DNA from: DATGZX01 sp035296965
GTDB taxonomy: Bacteria > Planctomycetota > Planctomycetia > Gemmatales > Gemmataceae
Length of the DNA: 64,000 bases
Reading direction: 5' to 3'
NCBI GenBank assembly: GCA_035296965.1
Contig: DATGZX010000280.1
Location: 40,798-104,797, forward strand
Both the position numbers and the translations under genes were made by a program. A model generated the notes under the pieces. The model ran no database searches and had not been told where the DNA came from. It was given only the letters and a program-made list of their open reading frames with translations. Within the stretch, counting starts at the first letter, position 1. Each line of letters begins with the position of its first letter. Below are positions 35,363 through 43,770 of the stretch, one piece after another.

Positions 35363-38059
35363 ATGCACGCCTTCCTCTCCAGCAGTCGTTCACGGATTTG
35401 CATTCGCCTGTTCGAACAATTGGGGACATGCTTTGGCCCCCTTATCGTCGGCATCCTGGCTGGGTTGTTCGCGTCACTCGAGACGGCTTCTGCCCAGCAG
35501 CCGCTCCAGCAACCCAATCCGCATGCGCCTGTTCTGCAGATGCCGGTGCCGCTCGGGGCGCAGCGCGGCTCCAGCATTGACCTCACGCTCACGGGCAGCA
35601 ATCTGGCGGGGCCGACCGGTCTCTGGACCAGTTTCCCGGCGAAAGTCAGCTTCCCGACGGACAACAACAACGGCAAAGATCCCGCCAAGCTGCGTGTCCA
35701 TCTCGAAGTCAGCCACGATGCGCCGCTTGGCTTCCATAGTATCCGCCTGGCGACCACGCGCGGGCTGTCCAATCTGCGCATGTTTTGCATCGACGATTTG
35801 CCGCAGGTCATGGAAGTTGAGACGAACCACTCCAAGGCGACCGCGCAAGCGGTGCAGGTTCCCAGCGTCGTTGTCGGCCGGGCCGATCAGGAGACCAGCG
35901 ATTACTTCAAGGTCCGCGTGCAGGCGGGGCAGCGGGTGAGCTTCGAAGTGTTGGGACATCGCCTGGGAAGCGGCATCGATCCGCAGCTCACGCTCTATGA
36001 TGCGCGGACGGGAAGGGAACTCCCCGGAGGGCATAGCAATGATGCGCCCGGGCTGCAGACCGACCCGCGCATCACGTATGTCTTCAAGGAAGCCGGCGAA
36101 TACCTCGTGGAGGTCCGCGACGTGATGTACCGCGGAGCGGGCGATTTCTGGTATCGCCTGCGCATTGGCGACTTTCCCTGCGCGACCACGCCCATCCCGA
36201 TGGCTGCGCAGCGCGGCAGCCAGGTGACAGTCCACTTTGCGGGGCCGATGGTCGCGGGCGTCGCTCCCGTCGAGGTGGCTGTGCCCTCGGATCCCGGTGT
36301 CGACACGATCTGGGTCACACCCAAGGGTGCCAATGGGCTCTACGGCTGGCCCGTGTCGCTGGCCCTGAGCAATCATGAAGAGCTGGAAGAGCAGGAGCCG
36401 AACAACGATCCGGCCCATGCGAACCGGCTGCCGGTGCCGGGCGGCATTACCGGGCGCTTCCAGGAGGGCGGCGACATCGACCATTACGTGTTTGCCGGCA
36501 AGAAGGGCCAGCGCTATCTAATCGAGGCCAAGACCCAGGAACTTTACTCGCCGACGGAAGTCTACCTGGTGCTCAAGGACGCCAAAGGCGCCCAGCTCGC
36601 CGCCAGCAACCCGATGGCCGGCCAGCGCATCGACTTCACCGCGCCGGCGGACGGCGATTTCGTCCTGTCGGTCGAGCATCTGCTGTACGCGAGTGGGCCG
36701 TCCGAAACCTATCGAGTGACGGTCACGCCTCATGAACCTGGTTTCGAATTGTCGCTTGGCATCGACCGGTTCGATATCGCTCCCGGCGGGGTCATCCCTG
36801 TAAGCATCTTCGCGACGCGGCGGGATTACGGCGGGCCGATCGACGTGAGCGTGGTGGGCCATCCTGACATTACGGGGCACGTGACGATTCCCGCGGGGCA
36901 GCCGGCCGCGGCGAATGTGCCGGCCGCGATCCTTTTCGTGCATGCGAATCCGGACACGCCGGCAGGCCCCGTCAGTATCGCCCTGCTGGGCAGTGCCACG
37001 ATCGGCGGCAGGACGGTGGTTCATTATGCAAACTTGCACACCGTTATCAGCAAGAGCCTTGCCAACCTCACGTATCCGCCGCACGATTTGCTGACGCGCG
37101 TCGGCCTGGGAATCACGCGGAAGCCTCCGTTCACACTCACCGCCAATCTCGACCAGGCGGAGGGCGCTCGAGGTCTTCCGGTGCCGCTGACAGTAAGCGT
37201 GGTCCGGTCGGCGGGGTTTGACGGTGAGATCGCTCTCTCTCCCGTGGGACTGCCTGCCAACGTGGCTGCGGCCTTGAAAAACATTCCGAAGGGACAGCAG
37301 GAGGTCAAAGTGCAGTTGAATCCGGCCGGCAACGCACCGCTCGGGCATTTCGCGATCAGCGTGACGGGCAAGGCCAAGTTCGAGAATACGGAATTCGACG
37401 TGACCGCGGAGCCGCTGTCTCTGGTGCTCGGGTTGCCGTTCGACCTGCACGTGGAGCCGCCTAGTTTGAAATTGACATCGGGCGGCAAGGCCAAGCTAAA
37501 GGTCCGGGCCACCCGACGGGGCGGTTACAACGGTCCCATCGCATTGGCGATGCGCAACCTGCCGGCGCATGTCACGGCCGGCAGCGCCACGATTGCTGCC
37601 GGGCAATCGGCCGTGGATATCGAAGTGACGGCCGCCGCCGACGCTGTCGCGGTGGATAAGTCCGACGTCAATGTGCTTGGCACGGCCACGGCGGCGGCGA
37701 ATCAACAGAATGCCTCCGCCAATTTCAGGCTCAAGGTGAAGGCGGCGCTCTTCGACCTCGCTCTCGAGCCGACTGCCGTCAGTCTAGTGCCGGGCGGCAA
37801 AACCAAGATCAAGGTTCTTGCCCGGCGTAAGGGCTATATGGGGCCGATCCTGCTCGAATGGCGCAACCTGCCGACCTACGTCGTTGTCCCTAAGATAACG
37901 CTTGGCCCAGGACAGAGCATGGTGGAAGTGGAGCTGACGGCGAGCGCGGCCGCGCTTGCCGGGGCGAAGGTCGACGTCCTCGTGCTAGGCACGGCCGTGG
38001 CGGCCGGTAATCAGCAAATCGCGGCACCGAGCTTCGCGCTGGCGATCACCAAGAAATGA
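35363..38059 (+). CDS. Large secreted protein with PPC-like and tandem Ig-like domains
   Basis: Encodes 898 residues. The signal peptide is long, with hydrophobic core about 25-40 and cleavage near 'ASAQQ'. An N-terminal beta domain and two PPC-like domains follow ('ADQETSDYFKVRVQAGQRVS' and 'EEQEPNNDPAHANRL...'). The last ~450 residues are four or five Ig-like units of about 100 residues with repeated 'RRGGYNGPIALAMRNLP' / 'RRKGYMGPILLEWRNLP' motifs. There is no catalytic domain. It is probably an extracellular or periplasmic binding/structural protein of the type common in Planctomycetota. Confidence 0.72.
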   Translation: MHAFLSSSRSRICIRLFEQLGTCFGPLIVGILAGLFASLETASAQQPLQQPNPHAPVLQMPVPLGAQRGSSIDLTLTGSNLAGPTGLWTSFPAKVSFPTDNNNGKDPAKLRVHLEVSHDAPLGFHSIRLATTRGLSNLRMFCIDDLPQVMEVETNHSKATAQAVQVPSVVVGRADQETSDYFKVRVQAGQRVSFEVLGHRLGSGIDPQLTLYDARTGRELPGGHSNDAPGLQTDPRITYVFKEAGEYLVEVRDVMYRGAGDFWYRLRIGDFPCATTPIPMAAQRGSQVTVHFAGPMVAGVAPVEVAVPSDPGVDTIWVTPKGANGLYGWPVSLALSNHEELEEQEPNNDPAHANRLPVPGGITGRFQEGGDIDHYVFAGKKGQRYLIEAKTQELYSPTEVYLVLKDAKGAQLAASNPMAGQRIDFTAPADGDFVLSVEHLLYASGPSETYRVTVTPHEPGFELSLGIDRFDIAPGGVIPVSIFATRRDYGGPIDVSVVGHPDITGHVTIPAGQPAAANVPAAILFVHANPDTPAGPVSIALLGSATIGGRTVVHYANLHTVISKSLANLTYPPHDLLTRVGLGITRKPPFTLTANLDQAEGARGLPVPLTVSVVRSAGFDGEIALSPVGLPANVAAALKNIPKGQQEVKVQLNPAGNAPLGHFAISVTGKAKFENTEFDVTAEPLSLVLGLPFDLHVEPPSLKLTSGGKAKLKVRATRRGGYNGPIALAMRNLPAHVTAGSATIAAGQSAVDIEVTAAADAVAVDKSDVNVLGTATAAANQQNASANFRLKVKAALFDLALEPTAVSLVPGGKTKIKVLARRKGYMGPILLEWRNLPTYVVVPKITLGPGQSMVEVELTASAAALAGAKVDVLVLGTAVAAGNQQIAAPSFALAITKK

Positions 38060-38105
38060 GCGTCGCGCAGGCCCTCCCGCTTGGTCACGGAACAAGGAGT
38101 GCCTG

Positions 38106-38666
38106 GTGAACCTCTACGAAAGTTATGGAGCAGGGCTTCGTTACGCCGATTTTCTGGAGCGCTATGCCAACGAAGGCCAGAAGCAGCGCTGGCGGCAAAT
38201 GCATGAACAGGTTTCCCTGGATGCTGCCCAGCGGGAAATGCTCGCGTCTTTTCGCCGGTCGGTGCACGTGCTGTGTCTTGCCGGCGCCTGGTGCGGCGAC
38301 TGCATCAATCAATGCCCTATCTTCGAGCACTTTGCCGCCCTGGCCCCGGTGATCGAGGTACGCTACCTCGACCGCGACGACAATCCCGACGTGCAGTGCG
38401 AACTGCAAATCAACGGCGGCAATCGCGTGCCGGTGGTAGTTTTCTTCAGCGAGGATGGCCTGGAGGCGTGCAGGTATGGGGAAAGGACGATCAGCAAATA
38501 TCGCCAGATGGTCCGCGACCAGGTTGGCGATATGTGTTCGACGGGGATCGCCATTCCCGGCGACACAGTTTTGGCGCAGGTGACGGAGGATTGGCTAAAC
38601 GAGTTCGAGCGCGTGCAGTGGATGCTAAGGTTGTCGCCGCGCTTACGGCAGATTCACAAGGATTGA
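38106..38666 (+). CDS. Thioredoxin-like protein
   Basis: Encodes 186 residues starting with GTG at 38106; an AAGGAG site lies about 8 bp upstream. The redox motif is 'GAWCGDCINQCPIF' (C63-x-x-C66), followed by 'YLDRDDNPDVQ' and the cis-proline region 'NRVPVVVFFSEDG'. It lacks a signal peptide, so it should act in the cytoplasm. The WCGDC active site is as in the thioredoxin_9-type family of uncharacterised thiol proteins. Confidence 0.78.
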   Translation: MNLYESYGAGLRYADFLERYANEGQKQRWRQMHEQVSLDAAQREMLASFRRSVHVLCLAGAWCGDCINQCPIFEHFAALAPVIEVRYLDRDDNPDVQCELQINGGNRVPVVVFFSEDGLEACRYGERTISKYRQMVRDQVGDMCSTGIAIPGDTVLAQVTEDWLNEFERVQWMLRLSPRLRQIHKD

Positions 38667-38720
38667 GGCGCCGATCGCCCGATCCGCCCGAAGCCTGCAA
38701 AGTAGTGCCCTGGAACAACT

Positions 38721-38780
38721 AAACCCCTCAACTCCCTATCCCCTCGCCTCTATTCCCCAGCCCCTATTCCCTCGCCCCTC
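38721..38780. repeat. C-rich degenerate repeat ('cccctcgcc' type)
   Basis: Imperfect units such as 'ccctcgcctctattcccc' between two convergent genes. It is the complement of the G-rich element at 8851-8931. Confidence 0.6.
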
Positions 38781-40167
38781 ATGAATGTTGCGGGACTTCC
38801 ATGAGGCCGAATTTCTTCATGCGTTTGTAGAGAGTCACCCGGCTGATGCCGAGGACGTGCGCGGTTCGCGCCCGGCTGTAGCCGCAGTTCGCGAGCGCTT
38901 GCTCGACGAGCGCGCGTTCGGCGCGATCGCGATCGTCCAGGAGAGGATCTAGCGTTGCCGCCAGAGAGCCGGGGGCGGCCAGGGTGCCTTCCTGGATCGG
39001 CAAGGGCAGGTCTTCGAGGATGAGGTCGGGACCGGAGCTGACGAGGACGGCGTGCATGATCACGTTCTCCAGCTGGCGAATGTTGCCCGGCCAGGAGAAT
39101 GCCTCCAGGGCTGCCAGCGCTTCCGGATGGATCTTGAAGAGGTCCTTGTGGAATCGGGTATTGAAGCGTGCGGCCATGTTGCGCGCCAGCGCGACAATGT
39201 CTTGCGGGCGCTCGCGCAGCGGAGGCAGGTGAATGGAAGTGACGTTCAGCTTGCAGTAGAGGTCTGAACGAAACTTGTCGAGGCGCTGGGCCATTTCCAG
39301 GTCGCAATTGCTGGTGGCGATGATGCGCGCGTTGCAGATCTGGGTGCGGCTGCTGCCGACCGCTTCGAATTCTCCGGTTTCGAGGACGCGCAGGAGTTTC
39401 GCTTGCTGCTGCGACCCCAGGGCGTCGATTTCATCCAGAAGCAGAGTGCCGTAGCCGACTGCAACCAATTTGCCTTCGCGTTCGCAGTCGGCTTCAGCGC
39501 AGACGTCCTCGACGTTCCCGAAAAGCTCCCTATCCAGCAGATTGACGGAAAGCGCGCCGCAGGGGAAGACCAGAAAACGTTCATCCTTGCGCGGGGAAAG
39601 CTCGTGCATGAGGCGGGCCAGGGTGGTCTTGCCTGCGCCGCTCTCGCCCGTCAGGAGAAGCGGGCCGTCGTTGGCGGCCGCCGAGGCAATGCGTTGGGTC
39701 AAGGGGACCAGCGTTGGTGTGGTGTCGGCCAGGGCAGCGCGGATGATTTCTTCGGGATCGTCCGTGTCCTTTCTGCTGAAAGTCTTGGCTGCCGGTTCGT
39801 CGTGTTCCCGGATGAGCCGTGTCAGCCGAGCGGCATCTTTGGGCCAGCGGAGGAGCCGAGCCTGGTAGGCTTCCAGGCATTGCAAGTCTTCCCAGCACGC
39901 GGAGGCATTGCTCATGACCGCCACCAAAACGAGCGGCCATTGCTGAAGGATGGTCTGCTGGGCCAGGCGCAGGGCTTGCTCGGCGTCCGCGACCGAGGCA
40001 GCAGCCAGAACCAGTACGCCATGCGCCCGGGGCCCGAGATACTCGCGGATCGACGAGTAGCTGCTGACCAGGACGGAGGCGCCGACACTTCTTTTGAGGT
40101 GTGCTCCAATTGCTTGGGCGAGGTCTGGATCGTCCGCCACCAGGGCAATTTGCCTTCCCGTTCTCAT
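38779..40167 (-). CDS. NtrC-like AAA+ regulator with Fis HTH, lacking the GAFTGA loop
   Basis: Encodes 462 residues from ATG 40167. A receiver-like N-terminal domain (1-120) lacks the phosphoacceptor Asp ('HGVLVLAAASV'). The AAA+ core has Walker A 'GESGAGKT' (174-181), 'ELFG' (214-217), Walker B 'LLLDEIDALG' and the arginine region 'FRSDLYCKLN'. Between ELFG and Walker B, where sigma-54 activators carry GAFTGA, it reads 'NVEDVCAEADCEREGKL'. A Fis-type HTH ends the protein ('YSRARTAHVLGISRVTLYKR'). It probably does not open sigma-54 promoters in the normal way. Confidence 0.8.
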   Translation of the reverse strand: MRTGRQIALVADDPDLAQAIGAHLKRSVGASVLVSSYSSIREYLGPRAHGVLVLAAASVADAEQALRLAQQTILQQWPLVLVAVMSNASACWEDLQCLEAYQARLLRWPKDAARLTRLIREHDEPAAKTFSRKDTDDPEEIIRAALADTTPTLVPLTQRIASAAANDGPLLLTGESGAGKTTLARLMHELSPRKDERFLVFPCGALSVNLLDRELFGNVEDVCAEADCEREGKLVAVGYGTLLLDEIDALGSQQQAKLLRVLETGEFEAVGSSRTQICNARIIATSNCDLEMAQRLDKFRSDLYCKLNVTSIHLPPLRERPQDIVALARNMAARFNTRFHKDLFKIHPEALAALEAFSWPGNIRQLENVIMHAVLVSSGPDLILEDLPLPIQEGTLAAPGSLAATLDPLLDDRDRAERALVEQALANCGYSRARTAHVLGISRVTLYKRMKKFGLMEVPQHS

Positions 40168-40317
40168 GACCACTCTCCTCTCCAAGGGCGCTAATCGGTG
40201 CTCAGCGATCTTTCAGCAGGAAGCTCGCGGCTGCGGTCGGCAGCACGACGGGTTCCCGATTTCGGAGGACTTCATCGGCCCCTCGCGATGCTTGGTCACC
40301 AAATCGGCTCTCCCCTC

Positions 40318-42414
40318 TCAGCTCAAAAGTGCGCGGATCGTGCTCAGAAGTCTTTCCAGTTCGATGGGCTTGGGGATGTAGTGCTGCATCGTCGATCCAC
40401 GGAGCAGTGTCGACTCCTGGAACTTGGCATCGCCCAGCCACACCGGTGCAGGCAGTTTTGGGTACACTTCGCGCAAACGCACGAGCAGGTCGACGCTGTT
40501 AACGTCCGGCAGTTGGGTATCAAGCAGCATGACGTCGATCGGCGAAAGGGGCGTGCGGAGCACATTCACCGCATCGCGCCCGGTCGCCGCGGGCAGGACG
40601 AGGTACCCCTCGTCCACAAGACGCACGGTCATCGTATCGCGGACCGTCTGATCGCCTTCCACCAGCATGATGGTGGGTTGATGTTTCATGCGCCCCGGCG
40701 GCAGGGCCAGTGCCCAGCCCAGCACAAATCCCCACTCCGTGGAGGGCGACTCGTTAAGCGTCTGACCTGTCGAGCTGCTTGTGGCGTTCAGCTCCTGAAC
40801 CAGAACGCTGCCTACGGCGCCCGCATATTGCTGGCGGGAGACCGACCACGCGGCCCGACCCGGATTCCAATCTGCGAGAACCGCCTCCCCTGCGATCTCG
40901 GCCTTGGCAGGTTGCCCGCCGGCGTCCGCCGCGGCGACGGCAGCGGCAGCGACGCCCTGCAAGGAAAGGGCTGTGTCCGCGTTTTCCGTCAAACTCCTCG
41001 AGTGCAGCAATCCGAATTGTGTCAACGTGGTGGCGAAGGAACCGCCCTGGGGAGCCAGCTCCAGACCCGCCGGGCCAACGTCTCGACCGCCTGAGATCAG
41101 GTTGTCGGCAACACTGCCAGGCGCGTAGGCCGGCCCGCGCGTCGAGCCGACAACGACGAGGGCCGCGCTGCTGCCCTCCGTAGCTGGTTCGACCGGAGAG
41201 GGCGGGCTGTCCGTCGAGCCGCTCTTGGCCGAGGCGTCTGTCGCCGCGTTATGCGAATCTCCGTCGGTCGGCCGACTCGGCTTGGCGGCATCCGCAGGGT
41301 CGGAAGTCGAGCTGGTAACCGTGCTGGCAGGCACGCCGTCCGGAACGGAGCTTACGGGCGTGCTCTCCTGCACGGAAACGGTCGCCGGATCGCCGCTGGA
41401 GTCCGACTGGCTAACCGCCGCCAAAGTCTGCGCAGGCGGCGGCGGTGCAGTGAAGAGACCGTCGGTGGTTGAGTCGTCGGATGCCGCAAGCGCATCCGAG
41501 TTCGAATCGTTCGGCGATTTCGTCGAGGAGTTCGTAGTTTTCTGGCTCGAAGACGTCTCGGCGTCTGTCGAGGTAGCAGAAGGGGTCGCGCTCGTGCTTC
41601 CTGATGATGTCGAGGAGGCGCTCCCCGCCCCCAGGTTCTTTCCAGTGAACGTGCCGGATGACGAGGATGTTTGGGACGCCACGGCGACGGATTGGTCCCC
41701 GGAGCCAGATGCTCCGGCAACACTTGCGCCTGTCGTCGAAGAAGACTTCCCCGAGGTCGAGCTTGACGAACTCGTGCTGCCGCTCGACGGCGGTTCGGGA
41801 CCGAGCGTGGTTCCCGCATCGCCAGGATCGCCGGTCGTCGACTGGCCGGCCTGGGAACTCTGGCCGGAAGTCGATCCGCTCGAAGTCGATTTCGGAGTGG
41901 TCGTCGTCCCGCTGGATTTTTGCGTGCTGGTCGTGCCGGACGTTTTTGTGGCGGTTGTCCCAGACGTTCTCGTGCCGGTCGTGCCGGAAGTGGTCCCCGA
42001 GTGCTGCCCGGCTGTGCCGGTGGTCGGCGTTGTGGTCTTCTTGGTAGATCCCGAGCCGCTGCCTGATGTCTTGCTGACAGGCGCGACGGAAACGGGATTC
42101 GTGTGCGTGCCCTGCGACGCCGGAGGCGTCGATGAGGCGCCATTCGTGCCCGGAGTGGTTGGCTGCACGCCGAAAGACTGCGTGGAGGAGCCGCCCGCCG
42201 TCTCCACCGGAGTTCCCGGATCGGCGGGTTCTGTCCCTTGGTCGTGGCCGGGAACGAGGATCAGGATTGGGGGAACCGGCGTCGGTACGAGCGCTTTGGC
42301 AAGTCCGTCGGACAGAAGCTGCCGGCTCTCCAGGTATTCCAGAAGAGGCCGGAACTGCTGCGTTTTCAAGTGAGATCGACTGCATCGTCGGTCGAATCGA
42401 GCAGAGGACATCAT
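40318..42414 (-). CDS. Ser/Thr/Gly-rich protein with LEPR-like N-terminus and C-terminal receiver domain
   Basis: Encodes 698 residues. Residues about 20-36 ('RPLLEYLESRQLLSDGLA') resemble the LEPR-type N-terminal motif of planctomycete surface proteins. About 350 residues of Ser/Thr/Gly/Pro-rich, presumably disordered sequence follow, then a 150-residue mixed region. From residue 576 ('MKHQPTIMLVEGDQTVRD') to the end is a receiver domain with phosphoacceptor in 'VMLLDTQLPD' and lysine in 'IPKPIE'. A surface-type N-terminus on a cytoplasmic signalling domain is odd. An internal ATG at 40689 could give the receiver alone, so this may be two genes read as one frame. Confidence 0.65.
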   Translation of the reverse strand: MMSSARFDRRCSRSHLKTQQFRPLLEYLESRQLLSDGLAKALVPTPVPPILILVPGHDQGTEPADPGTPVETAGGSSTQSFGVQPTTPGTNGASSTPPASQGTHTNPVSVAPVSKTSGSGSGSTKKTTTPTTGTAGQHSGTTSGTTGTRTSGTTATKTSGTTSTQKSSGTTTTPKSTSSGSTSGQSSQAGQSTTGDPGDAGTTLGPEPPSSGSTSSSSSTSGKSSSTTGASVAGASGSGDQSVAVASQTSSSSGTFTGKNLGAGSASSTSSGSTSATPSATSTDAETSSSQKTTNSSTKSPNDSNSDALAASDDSTTDGLFTAPPPPAQTLAAVSQSDSSGDPATVSVQESTPVSSVPDGVPASTVTSSTSDPADAAKPSRPTDGDSHNAATDASAKSGSTDSPPSPVEPATEGSSAALVVVGSTRGPAYAPGSVADNLISGGRDVGPAGLELAPQGGSFATTLTQFGLLHSRSLTENADTALSLQGVAAAAVAAADAGGQPAKAEIAGEAVLADWNPGRAAWSVSRQQYAGAVGSVLVQELNATSSSTGQTLNESPSTEWGFVLGWALALPPGRMKHQPTIMLVEGDQTVRDTMTVRLVDEGYLVLPAATGRDAVNVLRTPLSPIDVMLLDTQLPDVNSVDLLVRLREVYPKLPAPVWLGDAKFQESTLLRGSTMQHYIPKPIELERLLSTIRALLS

Positions 42415-42899
42415 CTACCCCTCACGAAGCTCAAGAGCCGCGGGCGCCCGCACGATGCATGCGCAGATCAGAACGCCAGCGCTATCCACTGCAAGTTGCA
42501 GTCTTCGATCTGCTTGCTGGTTAAGAACCGTTGATGTTCCGTACGCTGATCGCTTACGCCTTACGACATCATGCCACGCATCATTGCGAATGACGGGTTC
42601 TCCGGACTGTTCAGGCGCCAGAGAGAAAGGAAGCCGCATGTGGATGACTGCTCAAGTGGCCGCCGGTTGGATGGTCAATACGTCCAACTAAACTGGAGCA
42701 ATGATTCCGGTGCGTCAACCTTGGACAAGACTAGGCTAATGATTGCCGCAGGTCATCGTCAACCAAAAAGTTATTTTCGCTAAGAATTCGTAAGAATTCT
42801 GCATTCGATTTTCACACGAGGGGGCAGGTGAGCGTGCGCAGAGTTCAGGGCGGCCAGCGCGGTTCGAACCCAACATGAGGCGTCGCTTGGAATTTCGCC
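42415..42899. other. Intergenic, no gene recognised
   Basis: Short overlapping frames on both strands show no domain-like sequence or ribosome-binding site. The interval probably holds the promoter of the - strand STG-rich gene. Its right end leads into the tRNA promoter. Confidence 0.4.
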
Positions 42900-42928
42900 T
42901 TGCAACGCTTATGCCACCTACCTATACT
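42900..42928 (+). promoter_or_regulatory. Promoter of the tRNA-tuf operon
   Basis: TTGCAA (42900-42905) and TATACT (42923-42928) with a 17-bp spacer, 24 bp before the first tRNA. The position and match are those of a strong sigma-70-type promoter. Confidence 0.65.
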
Positions 42929-42952
42929 TATTTTTTCCACGCATTAGGCTGC

Positions 42953-43024
42953 GCTAGCGTAGCTCAACGGCAGAGCACTGGTTTTGTAAACCAGTGGTTG
43001 TGGGTTCAAATCCCACCGCTAGCT
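42953..43024 (+). tRNA. tRNA-Thr (anticodon TGT)
   Basis: 72 nt. The acceptor stem gctagcg/cgctagc is perfect and the anticodon arm actggt-ttTGTaa-accagt gives TGT. The T-loop is ggttcaaatcc. The 3' CCA is not encoded. First of four tRNAs in the order Thr-Tyr-Gly-Thr before tuf, as in E. coli thrU-tyrU-glyT-thrT-tufB. Confidence 0.95.
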
Positions 43025-43148
43025 TCCCTGGCGGGGAGAAGCCGTCGTTTCGACGAAGGCCCACCGGCCAATTTGACTGAGATTGTCAGGCGATTGACCC
43101 ACTCTCGGTCCAGCCATTGGCTGAGAGTTAGCTGAATGAAGCATGGAC

Positions 43149-43232
43149 GGGCAGATGGCCGAGCGGCCAATGGCATCAGACTGTAAATCTGACGGGCTTT
43201 GCCCTACGGGGGTTCGAATCCCTCTCTGCCCA
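43149..43232 (+). tRNA. tRNA-Tyr (anticodon GTA)
   Basis: 84 nt with a long variable arm, as expected for bacterial tRNA-Tyr. The acceptor stem is gggcaga/tctgccc and the anticodon loop ctGTAaa between tcaga and tctga. Confidence 0.95.
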
Positions 43233-43264
43233 TTGCTCCGAATTTTAGACCAGAAGAATCGGCT

Positions 43265-43335
43265 GCGGGTGTAGCTCAATGGTAGAGCTCCTGCCTTCCA
43301 AGCAGGTGACGAGGGTTCGATTCCCTTCACCCGCT
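43265..43335 (+). tRNA. tRNA-Gly (anticodon TCC)
   Basis: 71 nt. The acceptor stem is gcgggtg/cacccgc and the anticodon loop ctTCCaa between cctgc and gcagg. Confidence 0.95.
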
Positions 43336-43411
43336 CTCGATGGGGATTGTCGAAGGCGGGGAGGCAGTGCCGGGTGAGGCCGCAGCCGTAACTCAAAGTG
43401 CCAGTGTGGCT

Positions 43412-43438
43412 GTAGCACAAGCCGGTAGCTTGTGCTAC
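43412..43438. repeat. Short palindrome, 'gcacaagct' family, copy 3
   Basis: gtagcacaagc and gcttgtgctac arms around 5 bp, within the tRNA operon between tRNA-Gly and tRNA-Thr(GGT). Confidence 0.85.
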
Positions 43439-43477
43439 TCGATAACGGGCTGCAATGCACTAGCACAGCGATTGCTC

Positions 43478-43498
43478 GCACAAGCTATCAGCTTGTGC
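43478..43498. repeat. Short palindrome, 'gcacaagct' family, copy 4
   Basis: gcacaagct and agcttgtgc arms around 3 bp, 40 bp from copy 3. Copies 1 and 2 near 10700 are also paired, so the element tends to occur as doublets. Confidence 0.85.
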
Positions 43499-43616
43499 TA
43501 CAACCTGGTGGCTCGTGTAACTTGATAATGGGCAATCGATCGGTCATGAAAGACGGCAGGGAGCCGCCGAGACACTTGGAAACTTGGGGCAATCATCTAG
43601 AATCAAAAGTCGGCGT

Positions 43617-43688
<72 letters not shown>

Positions 43689-43770
43689 CTTGAGGCTTTT
43701 TGGCGAGTCACAACCCTTGGCTCCCGGGCTGCGGGTCGGGAGCGGTAAGTTTTGAACCTGCGGAGGAACG

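Noticed and set aside
41225..42373. 382-codon Val/Pro-rich frame on the + strand
   Set aside because: It is the complement of the Ser/Thr/Gly-rich region, whose codons read as Val/Pro/Asp on the other strand.
42571..42783. 70-codon gene upstream of the tRNAs
   Set aside because: No ribosome-binding site, random-like composition and overlap with other short frames.
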